Source: Flavobacteriales bacterium (GTDB taxonomy: Bacteria; Bacteroidota; Bacteroidia; Flavobacteriales_E; Vicingaceae). From it: 64,000 bases of DNA. The stretch covers positions 58,740 through 122,739 of the forward strand of contig PALM01000036.1 of assembly GCA_002706365.1 (NCBI GenBank). The letters are read 5' to 3'. Numbering within the stretch: the first letter of the stretch is position 1; the number at the start of each line of letters is the position of its first letter. Under the pieces are notes generated by a model. That model did not search any database, had not been told where the DNA came from, and saw only the letters and a list, made by a program, of their open reading frames with translations. Positions 42,905 to 51,519 of the stretch are shown piece after piece. Both the position numbers and the translations under genes were made by a program.

Positions 42905-44175
42905 GAATTCTCTATGGCGTTTTGATAAAAGACGGAGAATTGATTGGCAAGGCTGCTTTCACCAAATTTTTCTGCAGCCATCTCACTTATGCGAGAGGAA
43001 TCATAATTTTTATGGCTGTCCATCATCTTTAATATGGCTTCTTCGAATTTCTCAGCTTTGAGTCTTGGGAAAAGCAATCCAAAGTCGTCTTGCATGAATT
43101 CAACTATACCTTCAATATCAGGAACAACTACCGGACAACCACAACAAAGCGCCTCATTGATCACACAAGGTTGATTCTCGAATTCACTGTAAAGGAATAG
43201 GAAGTCGGCCTGCTGCATTGCTTGTGCGACACCTTTGCGATCTGTGCTACCATGGTATTCAATGAATTCTTGCAATCCAAGATCCCTGATCATCAGTAAC
43301 ATTCTCCCTTCATCTCTTCCTTCTCCGTATATGTGGAGCTTAAAATCTTGTCGGACCTTCGCTATCTTCCCAAAGACTTGAATAATATCTAGAATCCTTT
43401 TTGGGCGTTGGAGGATGTTACCGACGAAAAGAATATTAACATTATCCTCCAGCCTCTGGCTTTGGTTCCTGAGCTGAGTTGAAGGATCGGCTTCTAGCTT
43501 CTTGATCAAGTTCGAGTCTGGGGTACGAGTCCGATCATCTTTGACTTTAGAACCTGATTCATTGCAAAAGATACTCGTATCAACCACATTCGGTATCACT
43601 GTAAACTTATTCACGATCCCATGCGCTTTCATGGCATTGGCTAAATGCTGACTTACGGTATTGATGGCTGCTGCCTGATTTGCAACTCTACGGTAGTATG
43701 TAGCTTTTCCACTTGCTTTTAATGCGCCATTCTCGGGAAGGTAGCCCGACCAGTGTTCAGTGATTACAAAGGGAATGTTTTCCTCTTTTTTCAATTTCAG
43801 AGCGAGAAAACTTGACCTTGCCAGTACATGCACATGACAGAGATCCGGCTTGGAATCTGGATATAGGCGTTTGTATCCAAGGAATTGGGCCTTACGGTAG
43901 CGGATAAAATTGATCAATCGATTGATTAAACCAATAGGGCTGTCGGCTTTCTTAAAATAAACCCTCAGTTCTCTTATGCCTTGATTCTCTTTTTCTTCAA
44001 ATACATAATTCGATTCTCCTTTGATCTCTTCATCAGAATGAACGAACAGCACTTTAAGATCACAGATCTGCTTGATCGAATGCGCGTGATTCTCCACAAA
44101 ATTGCCGTCGAATGGATCTCCCTTATAAGGGTACCATTTAGGTAAAAAAAGGACTGCTGGTTTATTAATCTTCAA
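42901..44175 (-). CDS. Glycosyltransferase family 4 protein with repeat-encoded insert
   Basis: A 424-aa GT-B glycosyltransferase. N-terminal domain: LFLPKWYPYKGDPFDGNFVENHA (about 9-31) is the acceptor-side motif. C-terminal domain: ILFVGNILQRPKRILDIIQVF, then FLFLYSEFENQPCVINEALCCGCPVV with the E-x7-E pair. Between the domains, after VIPNVVDTSIF, a linker of about 40 residues including KVKDDRTRTPDSNL and ADPSTQLRNQSQRLED is longer than usual, and part matches a dispersed DNA repeat. It is not BshA, whose N-terminus differs. Donor unknown. Confidence 0.83.
   Translation of the reverse strand: MKINKPAVLFLPKWYPYKGDPFDGNFVENHAHSIKQICDLKVLFVHSDEEIKGESNYVFEEKENQGIRELRVYFKKADSPIGLINRLINFIRYRKAQFLGYKRLYPDSKPDLCHVHVLARSSFLALKLKKEENIPFVITEHWSGYLPENGALKASGKATYYRRVANQAAAINTVSQHLANAMKAHGIVNKFTVIPNVVDTSIFCNESGSKVKDDRTRTPDSNLIKKLEADPSTQLRNQSQRLEDNVNILFVGNILQRPKRILDIIQVFGKIAKVRQDFKLHIYGEGRDEGRMLLMIRDLGLQEFIEYHGSTDRKGVAQAMQQADFLFLYSEFENQPCVINEALCCGCPVVVPDIEGIVEFMQDDFGLLFPRLKAEKFEEAILKMMDSHKNYDSSRISEMAAEKFGESSLANQFSVFYQNAIENS
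43467..43545 (-). repeat. Dispersed repeat inside the GT4 inter-domain linker
   Basis: TCCTGAGCTGAGTTGAAGGA at 43467-43486 is a variant of the CCTGAGCGGAGCCGAAGG element at 16631-16649 (and, reversed, the CCTTCGACTGCGCTCAGGGC element at 16672-16691). It encodes DPSTQLR in frame. Neighbouring bases to 43545 resemble the tandem GAACTCG-type piece at about 16583-16602. The match of the first part is clear, that of the rest weaker. Confidence 0.6.
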
Positions 44176-44181
44176 ACTGGA

Positions 44182-44217
44182 CTTTAACTCTAAGTATTCT
44201 AAGTACTCTTTACTCTA
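44182..44217. repeat. Degenerate CTAG-like array after bioY
   Basis: A short run with imperfect repeats (TCTAAGTA and ACTCTAAG types) starts at the bioY stop codon (minus strand TAGAGTA, AAGAGTA, CTTAGAATA). It looks like a decayed relative of the heptamer arrays and has the same position at a gene's 3' end. Confidence 0.4.
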
Positions 44218-44754
44218 AACTTCCACTTGCCTCATCAAGCCTCTAAAACGCCGATACAGTCCAATTATGATAAAGGCCAGAACCATTTTTATTAGAGCTC
44301 CTGGTAAATAGGGGAGTATGCCCTTTTTGAATGCTTCCAATGGCTCAAGGAATTTCAATAAGCCCAGCCATCCACAAAGCAAAATAAGAATAGTGGCCAA
44401 TAGTAGGCGCAAGCTCACTTTGCTCATTGCTTTTGACTTATCAGCTTGTCGGGAAAAAAGAAGAATGGCCAGGAGGAATCCAATAAAATAGCCCATTGCC
44501 ACTCCACTAACTACATCCCATCCGGAAGCAAAGTCGGCGAACATAGGTAATCCCAATCCGCCAAGCAGCAAATAGAGAGCTACGGCAATCAAACCATTTC
44601 GCCAGAGCATTAGCTCCATTATAAGAAGGATGGCAAGGCTTTGTCCGGTTATAGGAACTACTGAAACCTCTTCCGGCAACTGTATCATTAATTGCGCTGC
44701 AACCGCAAGACTAATGGTGGCAATAGGTATAGAAAGATATTTAAGCATCGGCAT
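44215..44754 (-). CDS. bioY: BioY family biotin transporter
   Basis: A 179-aa substrate-binding (S) component of biotin uptake, with six TM helices. Family signatures: VPITGQSLAILLIMELMLW near residues 33-51 (biotin-site loop PITGQ), LYLLLGGLGLPMFA, the GYFIGFLLA helix and FKKGILPYLPGALIKMVLA at the end. In many bacteria BioY works with an ECF ATPase and T protein; neither is nearby. The start overlaps the 3' end of the next upstream gene by 14 bases. Confidence 0.87.
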   Translation of the reverse strand: MPMLKYLSIPIATISLAVAAQLMIQLPEEVSVVPITGQSLAILLIMELMLWRNGLIAVALYLLLGGLGLPMFADFASGWDVVSGVAMGYFIGFLLAILLFSRQADKSKAMSKVSLRLLLATILILLCGWLGLLKFLEPLEAFKKGILPYLPGALIKMVLAFIIIGLYRRFRGLMRQVEV

Positions 44755-45136
44755 CAGTCTCTATGCATTCATCAACTTTCTCTGTATTCAATTCACTCAC
44801 CTTCACTTCAAACTCTTCCAATGAGCCTCCATCTTCATCCTGGATCACATGCCAGTTTCTAAACCAATTGTTGAATGCACCTTTCTTCAAGCAAGTATTG
44901 ATCATACTGCTTTGCTCTAGAATCCCATTATTGTAAAAGGCTATTTCCACATCTACATTGAGGTCTGATTTAGATAGATTTTTCAATCGAACGCGCAGTT
45001 CCAAATTGCCCTCTTTATTCTTTTTCCACTTATACTTGATCTCAGTATCTTCATTCTCCTCAATCACTTGCCAAGATTGAGCTGAAGCGAATTGTACACT
45101 AAATAGAATCGCCAAAAGGCCAATAATTTTTCTCAT
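44741..45136 (-). CDS. Small secreted hypothetical protein
   Basis: A 131-aa protein with a clear signal peptide (MRKIIGLLAILFSVQFASA, cleaved before QS). The mature part is a charged, beta-rich domain (IKYKWKKNKEGNLELRVRLKNLS) with two or three cysteines (SSMINTCLKKG, VDECIETD) that could form a disulfide in the periplasm. No family recognised. The stop overlaps bioY by 14 bases, so the two may be co-transcribed. Confidence 0.65.
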   Translation of the reverse strand: MRKIIGLLAILFSVQFASAQSWQVIEENEDTEIKYKWKKNKEGNLELRVRLKNLSKSDLNVDVEIAFYNNGILEQSSMINTCLKKGAFNNWFRNWHVIQDEDGGSLEEFEVKVSELNTEKVDECIETDADA

Positions 45137-45274
45137 CTAATTAAATTTGCAACGAAGATAGGATGTTCCGCAGAAATATTTTTCTCAGAATATACCTAAA
45201 GATTCTAAAAGACTGCTTGCAGGTAATATAAAAAAGTCTTTATTTTGCACTCCTAAATTTTGAGGATAGAAATC

Positions 45275-45508
45275 ATGTCAAAGATTTGCCAAATAACCGG
45301 GAAGAAAGTAATCACAGGAAACAACGTTTCTCACTCTAAGAAAAGAACAAGAAGGACTTTCGAGCCTAACCTTTTCACGAGAAAATTTTATAATCCTGAC
45401 GAAGATAGCTGGGTAACACTAAAGGTGTCTGCAGCAGGTATTCGCAATATCAACAAAAAAGGATTGGCCGCTTGCATGAAAGAAGCGAAGGCTAAAGGAT
45501 TCCTATAG
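45275..45508 (+). CDS. rpmB: 50S ribosomal protein L28
   Basis: A 77-aa ribosomal protein bL28. ATG at 45275 begins [20 protein letters not shown], and [15 protein letters not shown] is the family's rRNA-binding region. An upstream TTG start is rejected because it would add five unconserved residues. A possible -7 element (TATTTTG at 45241-45247) lies 27 bases upstream. A hairpin terminator follows. Here rpmB is split from rpmG by the aminopeptidase gene. Confidence 0.95.
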   Translation: MSKICQITGKKVITGNNVSHSKKRTRRTFEPNLFTRKFYNPDEDSWVTLKVSAAGIRNINKKGLAACMKEAKAKGFL

Positions 45509-45533
45509 CCACTGATCACAATAAGATATTTAG

Positions 45534-45570
45534 AAACCCCGATAATGCTTAAATTGTCGGGGTTTTTCTT
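45534..45570 (+). terminator. Rho-independent terminator of rpmB
   Basis: Stem AAACCCCGA with TCGGGGTTT, separated by about 14 bases and followed by T residues (TTTTTCTTT). It ends 15 bases before the next start codon. Confidence 0.85.
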
Positions 45571-45585
45571 TGTCATAATTTAAGC

Positions 45586-46998
45586 ATGAAACAGATAACG
45601 ATACTATTTATTGGACTTTCTTTAAGCACCTTTTTAAGTGCGCAGGAAGGAGAGGTTAAATTGAAGGATGAAGGTGAAGTAAAGTACTATCAGTATGATG
45701 ATGATTATTTACCTGCTAGCTTTCACGCTGCTATGCGCGATTCTCTTAGGACTCTTATGCCAGATAGTACAGCCGCTATCTTCTATGCTTCTCCAGAGCG
45801 TAAGAGAGCCAATGATGTTTACTTCGAATATCACCAAGACCCTAATTTCTATTATCTAAGCGGTTATCGCGAGCCGAATAGCATGCTCGTGATCTTCAAA
45901 GAGGCTAGAAAGATTGATGGTAAGCTTACAGATGAAGTGCTCTTTGTACAAGATAGGGATCCTTCAGCCGAAGTGTGGAATGGTAGAAGATTAGGACTTA
46001 GTGGTGCTGAGGCTCAATTGGAATTCAAGAAGGTGATGTTAAATGAGGACTTCAAAAATCTAAACCTGCAGTTTGAAGATTTGAAAAGGGTATATCAGAT
46101 CGAACCTGAAGCTTTGGAGGGTCTAGATACTGCTTCATCTGCCAGTATTGATGGCTTATTGCATCATATGCTTAAGAAACAGAGCGGACAGCAAGTGAAC
46201 GAAAAGCACCTGCATCAAATGATGGCTACCCTTCGTCAGCAAAAACATCCTGAGGAAATGAAGCTACTTACCAAAGCTATTCAGATCACATGCGAGGCTC
46301 AGAATCAACTGATGATGGAATTGGAACCCGATATGAAGGAGTATCAGACCGAAGCTATCATTGAGTATGTATTCAAAAGAGAAGGTGCGGAGTATACCGG
46401 ATTTCCTTCTATTCAAGGAAGTGGAGAGAACTCATGCATTTTGCATTATACCTCGAACCGACGACCATTGACCAATGGTGGATTGCTATTGAGCGATGTT
46501 GGTGCAGAGTATCATGGCTATACTGCAGATGTAAGTCGTACCATTCCACCATCGGGTAAGTTTAGCAAGGAAGAAAAGATCATCTATGATCTGGTTTACA
46601 AAGCCCAATCGGCCGGAATTGATAGCGCCAAAGTTGGAAATAGCTTTTGGGCTCCTCATATGGCGGCTACAAGAGTTTTAGTAGAAGGACTAAAAGAGTT
46701 GGGGATTATTAAAGAAAGCTCAGAGATCAGAAAATACTTTATGCATGGCACATCTCATTATCTGGGATTGGATGTGCATGATGCCGGCCTGTATATGCCC
46801 TTGGCAGCAGACCAAGTAATCACTGTTGAGCCTGGGATCTATATCGCAGAAGGTTCAGATTGTGATCCAAAATGGTGGAATATTGGGGTGCGAATAGAGG
46901 ATGATATTTTGATCACAGAAGAGGGTCCGGTAAACCTTTCTGCATGCTCGCCCAGACAAAGTGATGCCATAGAAGCATTCATGCGTCAAAATCAATAA
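45586..46998 (+). CDS. Xaa-Pro aminopeptidase (aminopeptidase P), exported
   Basis: A 470-aa M24B metallopeptidase that removes N-terminal residues before proline. Signal peptide MKQITILFIGLSLSTFLSAQ. The N-terminal creatinase-like domain has ASPERKRANDVYFEYHQDPNFYYLSG. The C-terminal pita-bread domain carries the five metal ligands: Asp pair in LSDVGAEYHGYTADVSRTIP, His in HGTSHYLGLDVHD, Glu in VEPGIYI and Glu in IGVRIEDDILIT. Likely periplasmic. Confidence 0.92.
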   Translation: MKQITILFIGLSLSTFLSAQEGEVKLKDEGEVKYYQYDDDYLPASFHAAMRDSLRTLMPDSTAAIFYASPERKRANDVYFEYHQDPNFYYLSGYREPNSMLVIFKEARKIDGKLTDEVLFVQDRDPSAEVWNGRRLGLSGAEAQLEFKKVMLNEDFKNLNLQFEDLKRVYQIEPEALEGLDTASSASIDGLLHHMLKKQSGQQVNEKHLHQMMATLRQQKHPEEMKLLTKAIQITCEAQNQLMMELEPDMKEYQTEAIIEYVFKREGAEYTGFPSIQGSGENSCILHYTSNRRPLTNGGLLLSDVGAEYHGYTADVSRTIPPSGKFSKEEKIIYDLVYKAQSAGIDSAKVGNSFWAPHMAATRVLVEGLKELGIIKESSEIRKYFMHGTSHYLGLDVHDAGLYMPLAADQVITVEPGIYIAEGSDCDPKWWNIGVRIEDDILITEEGPVNLSACSPRQSDAIEAFMRQNQ

Positions 46999-47020
46999 AA
47001 ATAAATTGGTTTTTGATGTT

Positions 47021-47049
47021 TTTGTATTGGGATATTTTAGCTAAATTTG
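47021..47049 (+). promoter_or_regulatory. Promoter of rpmG
   Basis: TTTG (47021-47024) and TAAATTTG (47042-47049) are separated by 17 bases, an exact fit to the Bacteroidota -33/-7 consensus. The ATG of rpmG follows 26 bases after the -7 element. Confidence 0.7.
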
Positions 47050-47075
47050 CCGTCCCGTAAATTAAGAGTGGAAAA

Positions 47076-47264
47076 ATGGCGAAAAAAGGAAAAGGAAACC
47101 GCATCCAGGTAATTTTAGAGTGCACAGAGCACAAAGACAGCGGAATGCCGGGTACATCTAGGTATATCACCACCAAGAACAGAAAGAATACTCCAGATAG
47201 AATGGAGCTAAAAAAATACAATCCGATCTTGAAAAAGTACACTGTACACAAAGAGATCAAGTAA
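47076..47264 (+). CDS. rpmG: 50S ribosomal protein L33
   Basis: A 62-aa bL33 protein: [20 protein letters not shown] and [21 protein letters not shown], then [19 protein letters not shown] single Cys is seen rather than the CxxC pairs, so it is a Cys-poor, zinc-independent type. It heads a two-gene unit with DUF4295. Confidence 0.95.
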   Translation: MAKKGKGNRIQVILECTEHKDSGMPGTSRYITTKNRKNTPDRMELKKYNPILKKYTVHKEIK

Positions 47265-47275
47265 AATAAAAAGAC

Positions 47276-47431
47276 ATGGCTAAGAAGACAGTAGCAACAT
47301 TACAAACCGGTGCGGGTAAGTCATACACCAAAGTGATCAAAATGGTGAAGTCTGAGAAGACCGGATCTTACGCTTTTAAAGAAGAAATGGTACCGAATGA
47401 GAAGGTTAAGGATTTCTTCGAAAAAAAGTAA
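47276..47431 (+). CDS. DUF4295 small protein
   Basis: A 51-aa basic protein (MAKKTVATLQTGAGKSYTKV, ending VKDFFEKK) starting 11 bases after rpmG. It matches the DUF4295 family, nearly always placed after rpmG in Bacteroidota; an unproven role linked to the ribosome is likely. A rho-independent terminator follows 20 bases later. Confidence 0.85.
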   Translation: MAKKTVATLQTGAGKSYTKVIKMVKSEKTGSYAFKEEMVPNEKVKDFFEKK

Positions 47432-47450
47432 TTGATATTTGAACTTATTT

Positions 47451-47484
47451 AAAGGCTTCTTTCTACCGAGAGAAGCCTTTTTTA
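47451..47484 (+). terminator. Rho-independent terminator after DUF4295
   Basis: A perfect 10-bp stem, AAAGGCTTCT and AGAAGCCTTT, with a 10-base loop, followed by a T run. It ends 9 bases before the ftsY ATG. Confidence 0.9.
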
Positions 47485-47493
47485 TGCAATAAA

Positions 47494-48447
47494 ATGGGCG
47501 TATTTAATATATTTTCCAAGGACAAAAAGGAAAAACTCGATGAAGGTCTAAGCAAGACTAAAGAGAGTTTATTCGGCAAGCTTAGTCGCGCCGTTGTCGG
47601 TAAAAGCAAGGTAGATGATACAGTGCTCGACGATCTTGAGGAAGTCCTAATTACTTCAGATGTTGGTGTAAATACCACGCTAAAGATCATTGAGAGGATT
47701 GAAGAAAGGGTAGCTCGAGATAAGTATGTGAACACTTCTGAACTCAATCAGATCCTCAGAGATGAGATTGCTGAACTTTTAGAGGAGAACAACACTAGCG
47801 ACTATTCAAAACTGCAATTGCCTGAGCAAGATCAACCTTATGTGATCATGGTTGTGGGAGTGAATGGCGTTGGAAAGACCACAACAATCGGAAAATTGGC
47901 TCATCAATTCAAGAATATGGGCAAATCGGTAATCCTAGGTGCAGCAGATACTTTTAGAGCAGCTGCAGTTGATCAATTAACCATTTGGTCAGAGCGAGTA
48001 GGCGTGCCTATCGTCAGCCAAGGCATGAATGCCGATCCGGCTTCTGTGGCTTTTGATACTCTGCAGTCAGCGGTCTCAAAGAATGCTGATGTGGTTTTGA
48101 TAGACACAGCTGGTAGACTTCACAATAAGGTGAACCTGATGAATGAATTGGGCAAGATCAAGAAAGTGATGCAAAAGGTGATTCCGGATGCACCGCATGA
48201 GATCCTTTTGGTATTGGATGGTTCTACCGGACAGAATGCCTTTGAACAAGCCAAGCAATTCACCGCTGCTACTGAGGTTAATGCATTGGCTCTAACTAAA
48301 TTAGATGGCACCGCAAAAGGTGGAGTTGTGATCGGAATTTCTGATCAATTCAAGATTCCTGTAAAATATATTGGGGTTGGTGAGGGCATGGAAGACCTTC
48401 AGGTGTTTAACCGTAAAGAATTCGTTGATAGTCTCTTCGGAAATTAA
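47494..48447 (+). CDS. ftsY: Signal recognition particle receptor FtsY
   Basis: A 317-aa SRP GTPase that docks ribosome-nascent chains at the membrane. The short N domain (about 25-100) lacks the long acidic A domain of E. coli. G1 is GVNGVGKTTTIGKLA (about 121-135), G3 DTAGRLH (about 203-209), the specificity motif TKLDGTAKGG is near 268-277, and IKYIGVGEGMEDL-like VKYIGVGEGMEDLQVFN near the end is diagnostic. It precedes rimO by 9 bases. Confidence 0.95.
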   Translation: MGVFNIFSKDKKEKLDEGLSKTKESLFGKLSRAVVGKSKVDDTVLDDLEEVLITSDVGVNTTLKIIERIEERVARDKYVNTSELNQILRDEIAELLEENNTSDYSKLQLPEQDQPYVIMVVGVNGVGKTTTIGKLAHQFKNMGKSVILGAADTFRAAAVDQLTIWSERVGVPIVSQGMNADPASVAFDTLQSAVSKNADVVLIDTAGRLHNKVNLMNELGKIKKVMQKVIPDAPHEILLVLDGSTGQNAFEQAKQFTAATEVNALALTKLDGTAKGGVVIGISDQFKIPVKYIGVGEGMEDLQVFNRKEFVDSLFGN

Positions 48448-48456
48448 GGAGGTAAT

Positions 48457-49785
48457 TTGAAGACCAAGTCGATAAAAAAGAATAAAGTCAATGTGGTAAC
48501 CCTCGGTTGCTCTAAGAATCTATTCGATTCTGAATTGATGATGTCTCAGCTTAAATCCAATAAGTTTGATGTAGAGCATGAGAGCAAGAAGGATGATGCG
48601 GAGATCGTTATCGTGAATACTTGTGGCTTCATCGACAATGCCAAGCAGGAATCCATAGATACCATTCTCAATTTTGCCAATGCCAAGAAAGCGGGCATGT
48701 TGGAGAAACTGTATGTGACTGGTTGTCTTTCCGAGCGTTATCGCGATGAGTTGGAGGCAGAGATCACTGAGGTGGATGCCTTTTTTGGAACTAGAGAACT
48801 TCCTAGACTGCTTAAGACCCTTAAGGCAGATTATAAGAAAGAGTTGGTAGGTGAGCGATTGATCACTACTCCGGCTCATTATGCCTACTTCAAGATTGCC
48901 GAAGGCTGTGATCGACCTTGTTCTTTCTGTGCTATTCCATTGATGCGCGGCGGACATAAATCCACGCCAATTGAAGAATTGGTCGCCCATGCCAAACAGT
49001 TGGCTGCGCAGGGAGTGAAAGAATTGATCCTGATCGCTCAGGACCTTACCTATTATGGTTTGGATCTCTATAAAGAAAGAAAACTAGCTGCTCTACTTAA
49101 GGAGTTAGTGAAGGTTGACGGTATCGAATGGATTCGATTGCATTATGCCTTTCCGACCGGGTTTCCACTTGATGTGCTTGATGTGATCAAGAATGAGCCT
49201 AAGGTGTGTAATTATCTGGATATTCCATTGCAGCACATATCGACCAATATGTTGAAGTCGATGAGAAGAGGCACCACCAAGGAAAAAACCATTGCCTTGA
49301 TCGAACAGTTCCGCGAGAAGGTTCCCAATATGGCTATTCGAACGACTTTGATCGCAGGTTATCCGGGTGAGACTGAGGAAGATTTTAGAGAAATGGAGGA
49401 ATGGGTAAAGAATACACGCTTCGATAGATTGGGAATCTTTACTTATTCTCATGAAGAGAGTACCCATGCTTTCAATTTAGAGGATGATGTGCCTGAAGAA
49501 GTGAAGCAAGAGCGTGCCGATCGCATTATGGAGGTGCAATCCGACATTTCCTACGACCTCAATCAGGAGAAAGTAGGCAAGACCTTCAAAGTCCTTTTCG
49601 ATCGCAAGGAGAATGGATATTGGATTGGCAGAACAGAGTTTGATTCTCCTGAAGTGGACAATGAAGTTTTGGTTCCAGACGACAGTTATGTCCGTCTAGG
49701 TGATTTTGCAAATGTGAAGATCAATCGCGCAGAGCATTTCGATCTTTTTGGCGAAATTGTGGCCGATTCCCATGAAGCTCAATAA
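48457..49785 (+). CDS. rimO: Ribosomal protein S12 methylthiotransferase RimO
   Basis: A 442-aa radical SAM enzyme that methylthiolates Asp of ribosomal protein S12. It has three parts: the UPF0004 domain with three Cys (VTLGCSKNLFDSE, VNTCGFID, VTGCLSERY), the radical SAM domain with C150-x3-C154-x2-C157 in CDRPCSFCAIP, and the TRAM domain. The start is a TTG at 48457, with an AAGGAGG Shine-Dalgarno 4 bases upstream, rare in this genome. Its end overlaps bshC by 14 bases. Confidence 0.94.
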   Translation: MKTKSIKKNKVNVVTLGCSKNLFDSELMMSQLKSNKFDVEHESKKDDAEIVIVNTCGFIDNAKQESIDTILNFANAKKAGMLEKLYVTGCLSERYRDELEAEITEVDAFFGTRELPRLLKTLKADYKKELVGERLITTPAHYAYFKIAEGCDRPCSFCAIPLMRGGHKSTPIEELVAHAKQLAAQGVKELILIAQDLTYYGLDLYKERKLAALLKELVKVDGIEWIRLHYAFPTGFPLDVLDVIKNEPKVCNYLDIPLQHISTNMLKSMRRGTTKEKTIALIEQFREKVPNMAIRTTLIAGYPGETEEDFREMEEWVKNTRFDRLGIFTYSHEESTHAFNLEDDVPEEVKQERADRIMEVQSDISYDLNQEKVGKTFKVLFDRKENGYWIGRTEFDSPEVDNEVLVPDDSYVRLGDFANVKINRAEHFDLFGEIVADSHEAQ

Positions 49786-51376
49786 GATCCCCTTTCATAA
49801 GACGAACTCCTTCACCAGTCTGGTTTTAGACTATCTGGACCAAAAGGATCAGCTTAAGCCTTTCTACAAATACTTTCCATCAATTGAGAATATCGCTAAA
49901 GCGGCCAAGGAGCGTAGTTTTAGCACTGAAGATCGTGAATTGCTCGCAGAGCGACTGCTAAGTCAATACCAAAAAGATAAAGTAAAGCTAAAGACTGATT
50001 CCATCACCTTAAAGCAGATCGAAAGCTTGAAGGATAAGCAGAGCTTTACGATAACTACAGGTCATCAGCTATGTCTGATGGGAGGTCCATTGTACTTTAT
50101 CTATAAGATTGCGGCCATCATATCACTTTGCAAAGAGTTGAATGCTGCTCATACCGACCATCATTTTGTTCCAGTTTTTTGGATGGCTTCTGAAGATCAC
50201 GATTTCGAAGAGATCGATCACTTTCAATACCGAGGCAAGAAGTATCAATGGAATAGAGAGGCAGAAGGGGCTGTAGGTAGGATGGATACCAATGGACTGG
50301 ATGAGATCTATTCTCAATTGGAGAAGGATCTTGCAGAATTCAGTTCCCATGCCAACAAGATCCTCGGCTTATTCAAGAAAGCCTATTTGCAGTCGGATAA
50401 GCTTTCAGCAGCCACTAGAGTATTAGTACATGAGCTATTTGCCGATGAGGGTCTTTTGATCCTAGATGGCGATGATGTGGAATTAAAGAAAAGCTTTGCT
50501 CCATATGTCAGAAAAGAACTAGAAGAGCAGCTTACAGAGAAGCATGTGAATGCGCAAAGTGAGCAGCTATCTACGCATTATAAATTACAAGTTAATCCAA
50601 GGAAGATCAATCTTTTCTATCTGGCTGATAAAGCTAGAGAGCGAATAGAGTCTACTACAAACGGCTATGCACTTGTTGAAAGTGAAAGGCGATTCACAAA
50701 AGAAGAATTGCTAAGAGAGCTGGATGATCATCCTGAGAGTTTTAGTCCGAACGTTCTTTTGCGACCGCTATATCAAGAGGTGGTTCTACCAAATCTAGCC
50801 TATATCGGAGGAGGAGGAGAGTTGGCTTATTGGTTTCAGCTGATATCGAACTTTGAGGCATTTGGTGTCGACTTCCCAATATTGATATTGAGAAATTCAG
50901 CTTTGTATCTCGACCAAAAAGCAACAAAGCTATATTCTGAATTGGGCTTGAAGCATGAAGACCTATTCAAGCGAAAGGGCGATCTGGTGAAAGACTGGGT
51001 GATCGACCAAGACAATGAAGACAAGCTGCTGAAATCCGAAAAAGAAGAGATCAATAAGCTTTGGGAAGCTCTTAAGACCAAAAGTCTGAAAGAAGATCCA
51101 GGTTTAGAGAAATTCATTGCTGCAGAAGAGCAGAAACTCCAGAATTGGCTAGATCGTTTGAGCGATAAGCTAATCAGAGCACAACGACGCAATTCAGATA
51201 CATCAGTTAAAAAGATCGAAGAACTTCATGCAAAACTCTTCCCAAATGGCAAGCTTCAAGAGAGAAGCGAAAGCATGTTAGAGTTGATGATGTTATTGGG
51301 AGATGAGTTGGTGCCTACTTTGATTGAAAGCTTTAATCTACCGACAAAGGAGTTTTTGTTTTTAGAAACAAAATAA
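49772..51376 (+). CDS. bshC: Bacillithiol biosynthesis cysteine-adding enzyme BshC
   Basis: A 534-aa enzyme that ligates cysteine to GlcN-malate, the last step of bacillithiol synthesis. Motifs: FTITTGHQLCLMGGPLYFIYK (about 91-111), FVPVFWMASEDHDFEEIDHF (about 129-148), and VLPNLAYIGGGGELAYWFQL (about 339-358), all conserved in the family, and a long coiled-coil between 380 and 470. The ATG at 49772 is chosen because the upstream one at 49748 adds residues unrelated to the family. Confidence 0.93.
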   Translation: MKLNKIPFHKTNSFTSLVLDYLDQKDQLKPFYKYFPSIENIAKAAKERSFSTEDRELLAERLLSQYQKDKVKLKTDSITLKQIESLKDKQSFTITTGHQLCLMGGPLYFIYKIAAIISLCKELNAAHTDHHFVPVFWMASEDHDFEEIDHFQYRGKKYQWNREAEGAVGRMDTNGLDEIYSQLEKDLAEFSSHANKILGLFKKAYLQSDKLSAATRVLVHELFADEGLLILDGDDVELKKSFAPYVRKELEEQLTEKHVNAQSEQLSTHYKLQVNPRKINLFYLADKARERIESTTNGYALVESERRFTKEELLRELDDHPESFSPNVLLRPLYQEVVLPNLAYIGGGGELAYWFQLISNFEAFGVDFPILILRNSALYLDQKATKLYSELGLKHEDLFKRKGDLVKDWVIDQDNEDKLLKSEKEEINKLWEALKTKSLKEDPGLEKFIAAEEQKLQNWLDRLSDKLIRAQRRNSDTSVKKIEELHAKLFPNGKLQERSESMLELMMLLGDELVPTLIESFNLPTKEFLFLETK

Positions 51377-51378
51377 CT

Positions 51379-51447
51379 CTAGCTGCAGTCCTCGCACTTC
51401 GAAGCCTTGGCGTAGAAGTGTTAGCGCACTCCCAACTCTAGTTCACT
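51379..51447. repeat. Dispersed GCAGTCCTCGCACTTCGAAG repeat
   Basis: Matches 60022-60080 (GCACTCCTTGTCCTTCGAAG version) over its length: TCTAGCTGCA, CTTCGAAGC-TTTAGCGTAGAAG or CCTTGGCGTAGAAG, TTAGCGCA, then CCAACTCTAG. It lies directly after bshC. At 51489-51514 a run of three TTTCTGAT units is visible. Confidence 0.75.
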
Positions 51448-51450
51448 ATC

Positions 51451-51484
51451 AAAAATGGCCATCTTTTCCAAGACAGCCATTTCT
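51451..51484 (-). terminator. Terminator for the TPR gene
   Basis: On the minus strand AAATGGC and GCCATTT, extended by mismatched TCTT/AAGA pairing, are followed by TTTTT. It lies about 36 bases after the stop of the TPR gene at 51520. Confidence 0.6.
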
Positions 51485-51519
51485 GAATCAATTTCTGATT
51501 TCTGATTTCTGATTTGTTG

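Noticed and set aside
42901..44175. GT4 gene as bshA, to complete the bacillithiol pathway
   Set aside because: The N-terminus begins LFLPKWYPYKGDPFDGNF, unlike BshA, and it is coupled to a flippase gene.
44182..44217. AT-rich repeats after bioY as a terminator
   Set aside because: No stable hairpin; better seen as a degenerate heptamer-type array.
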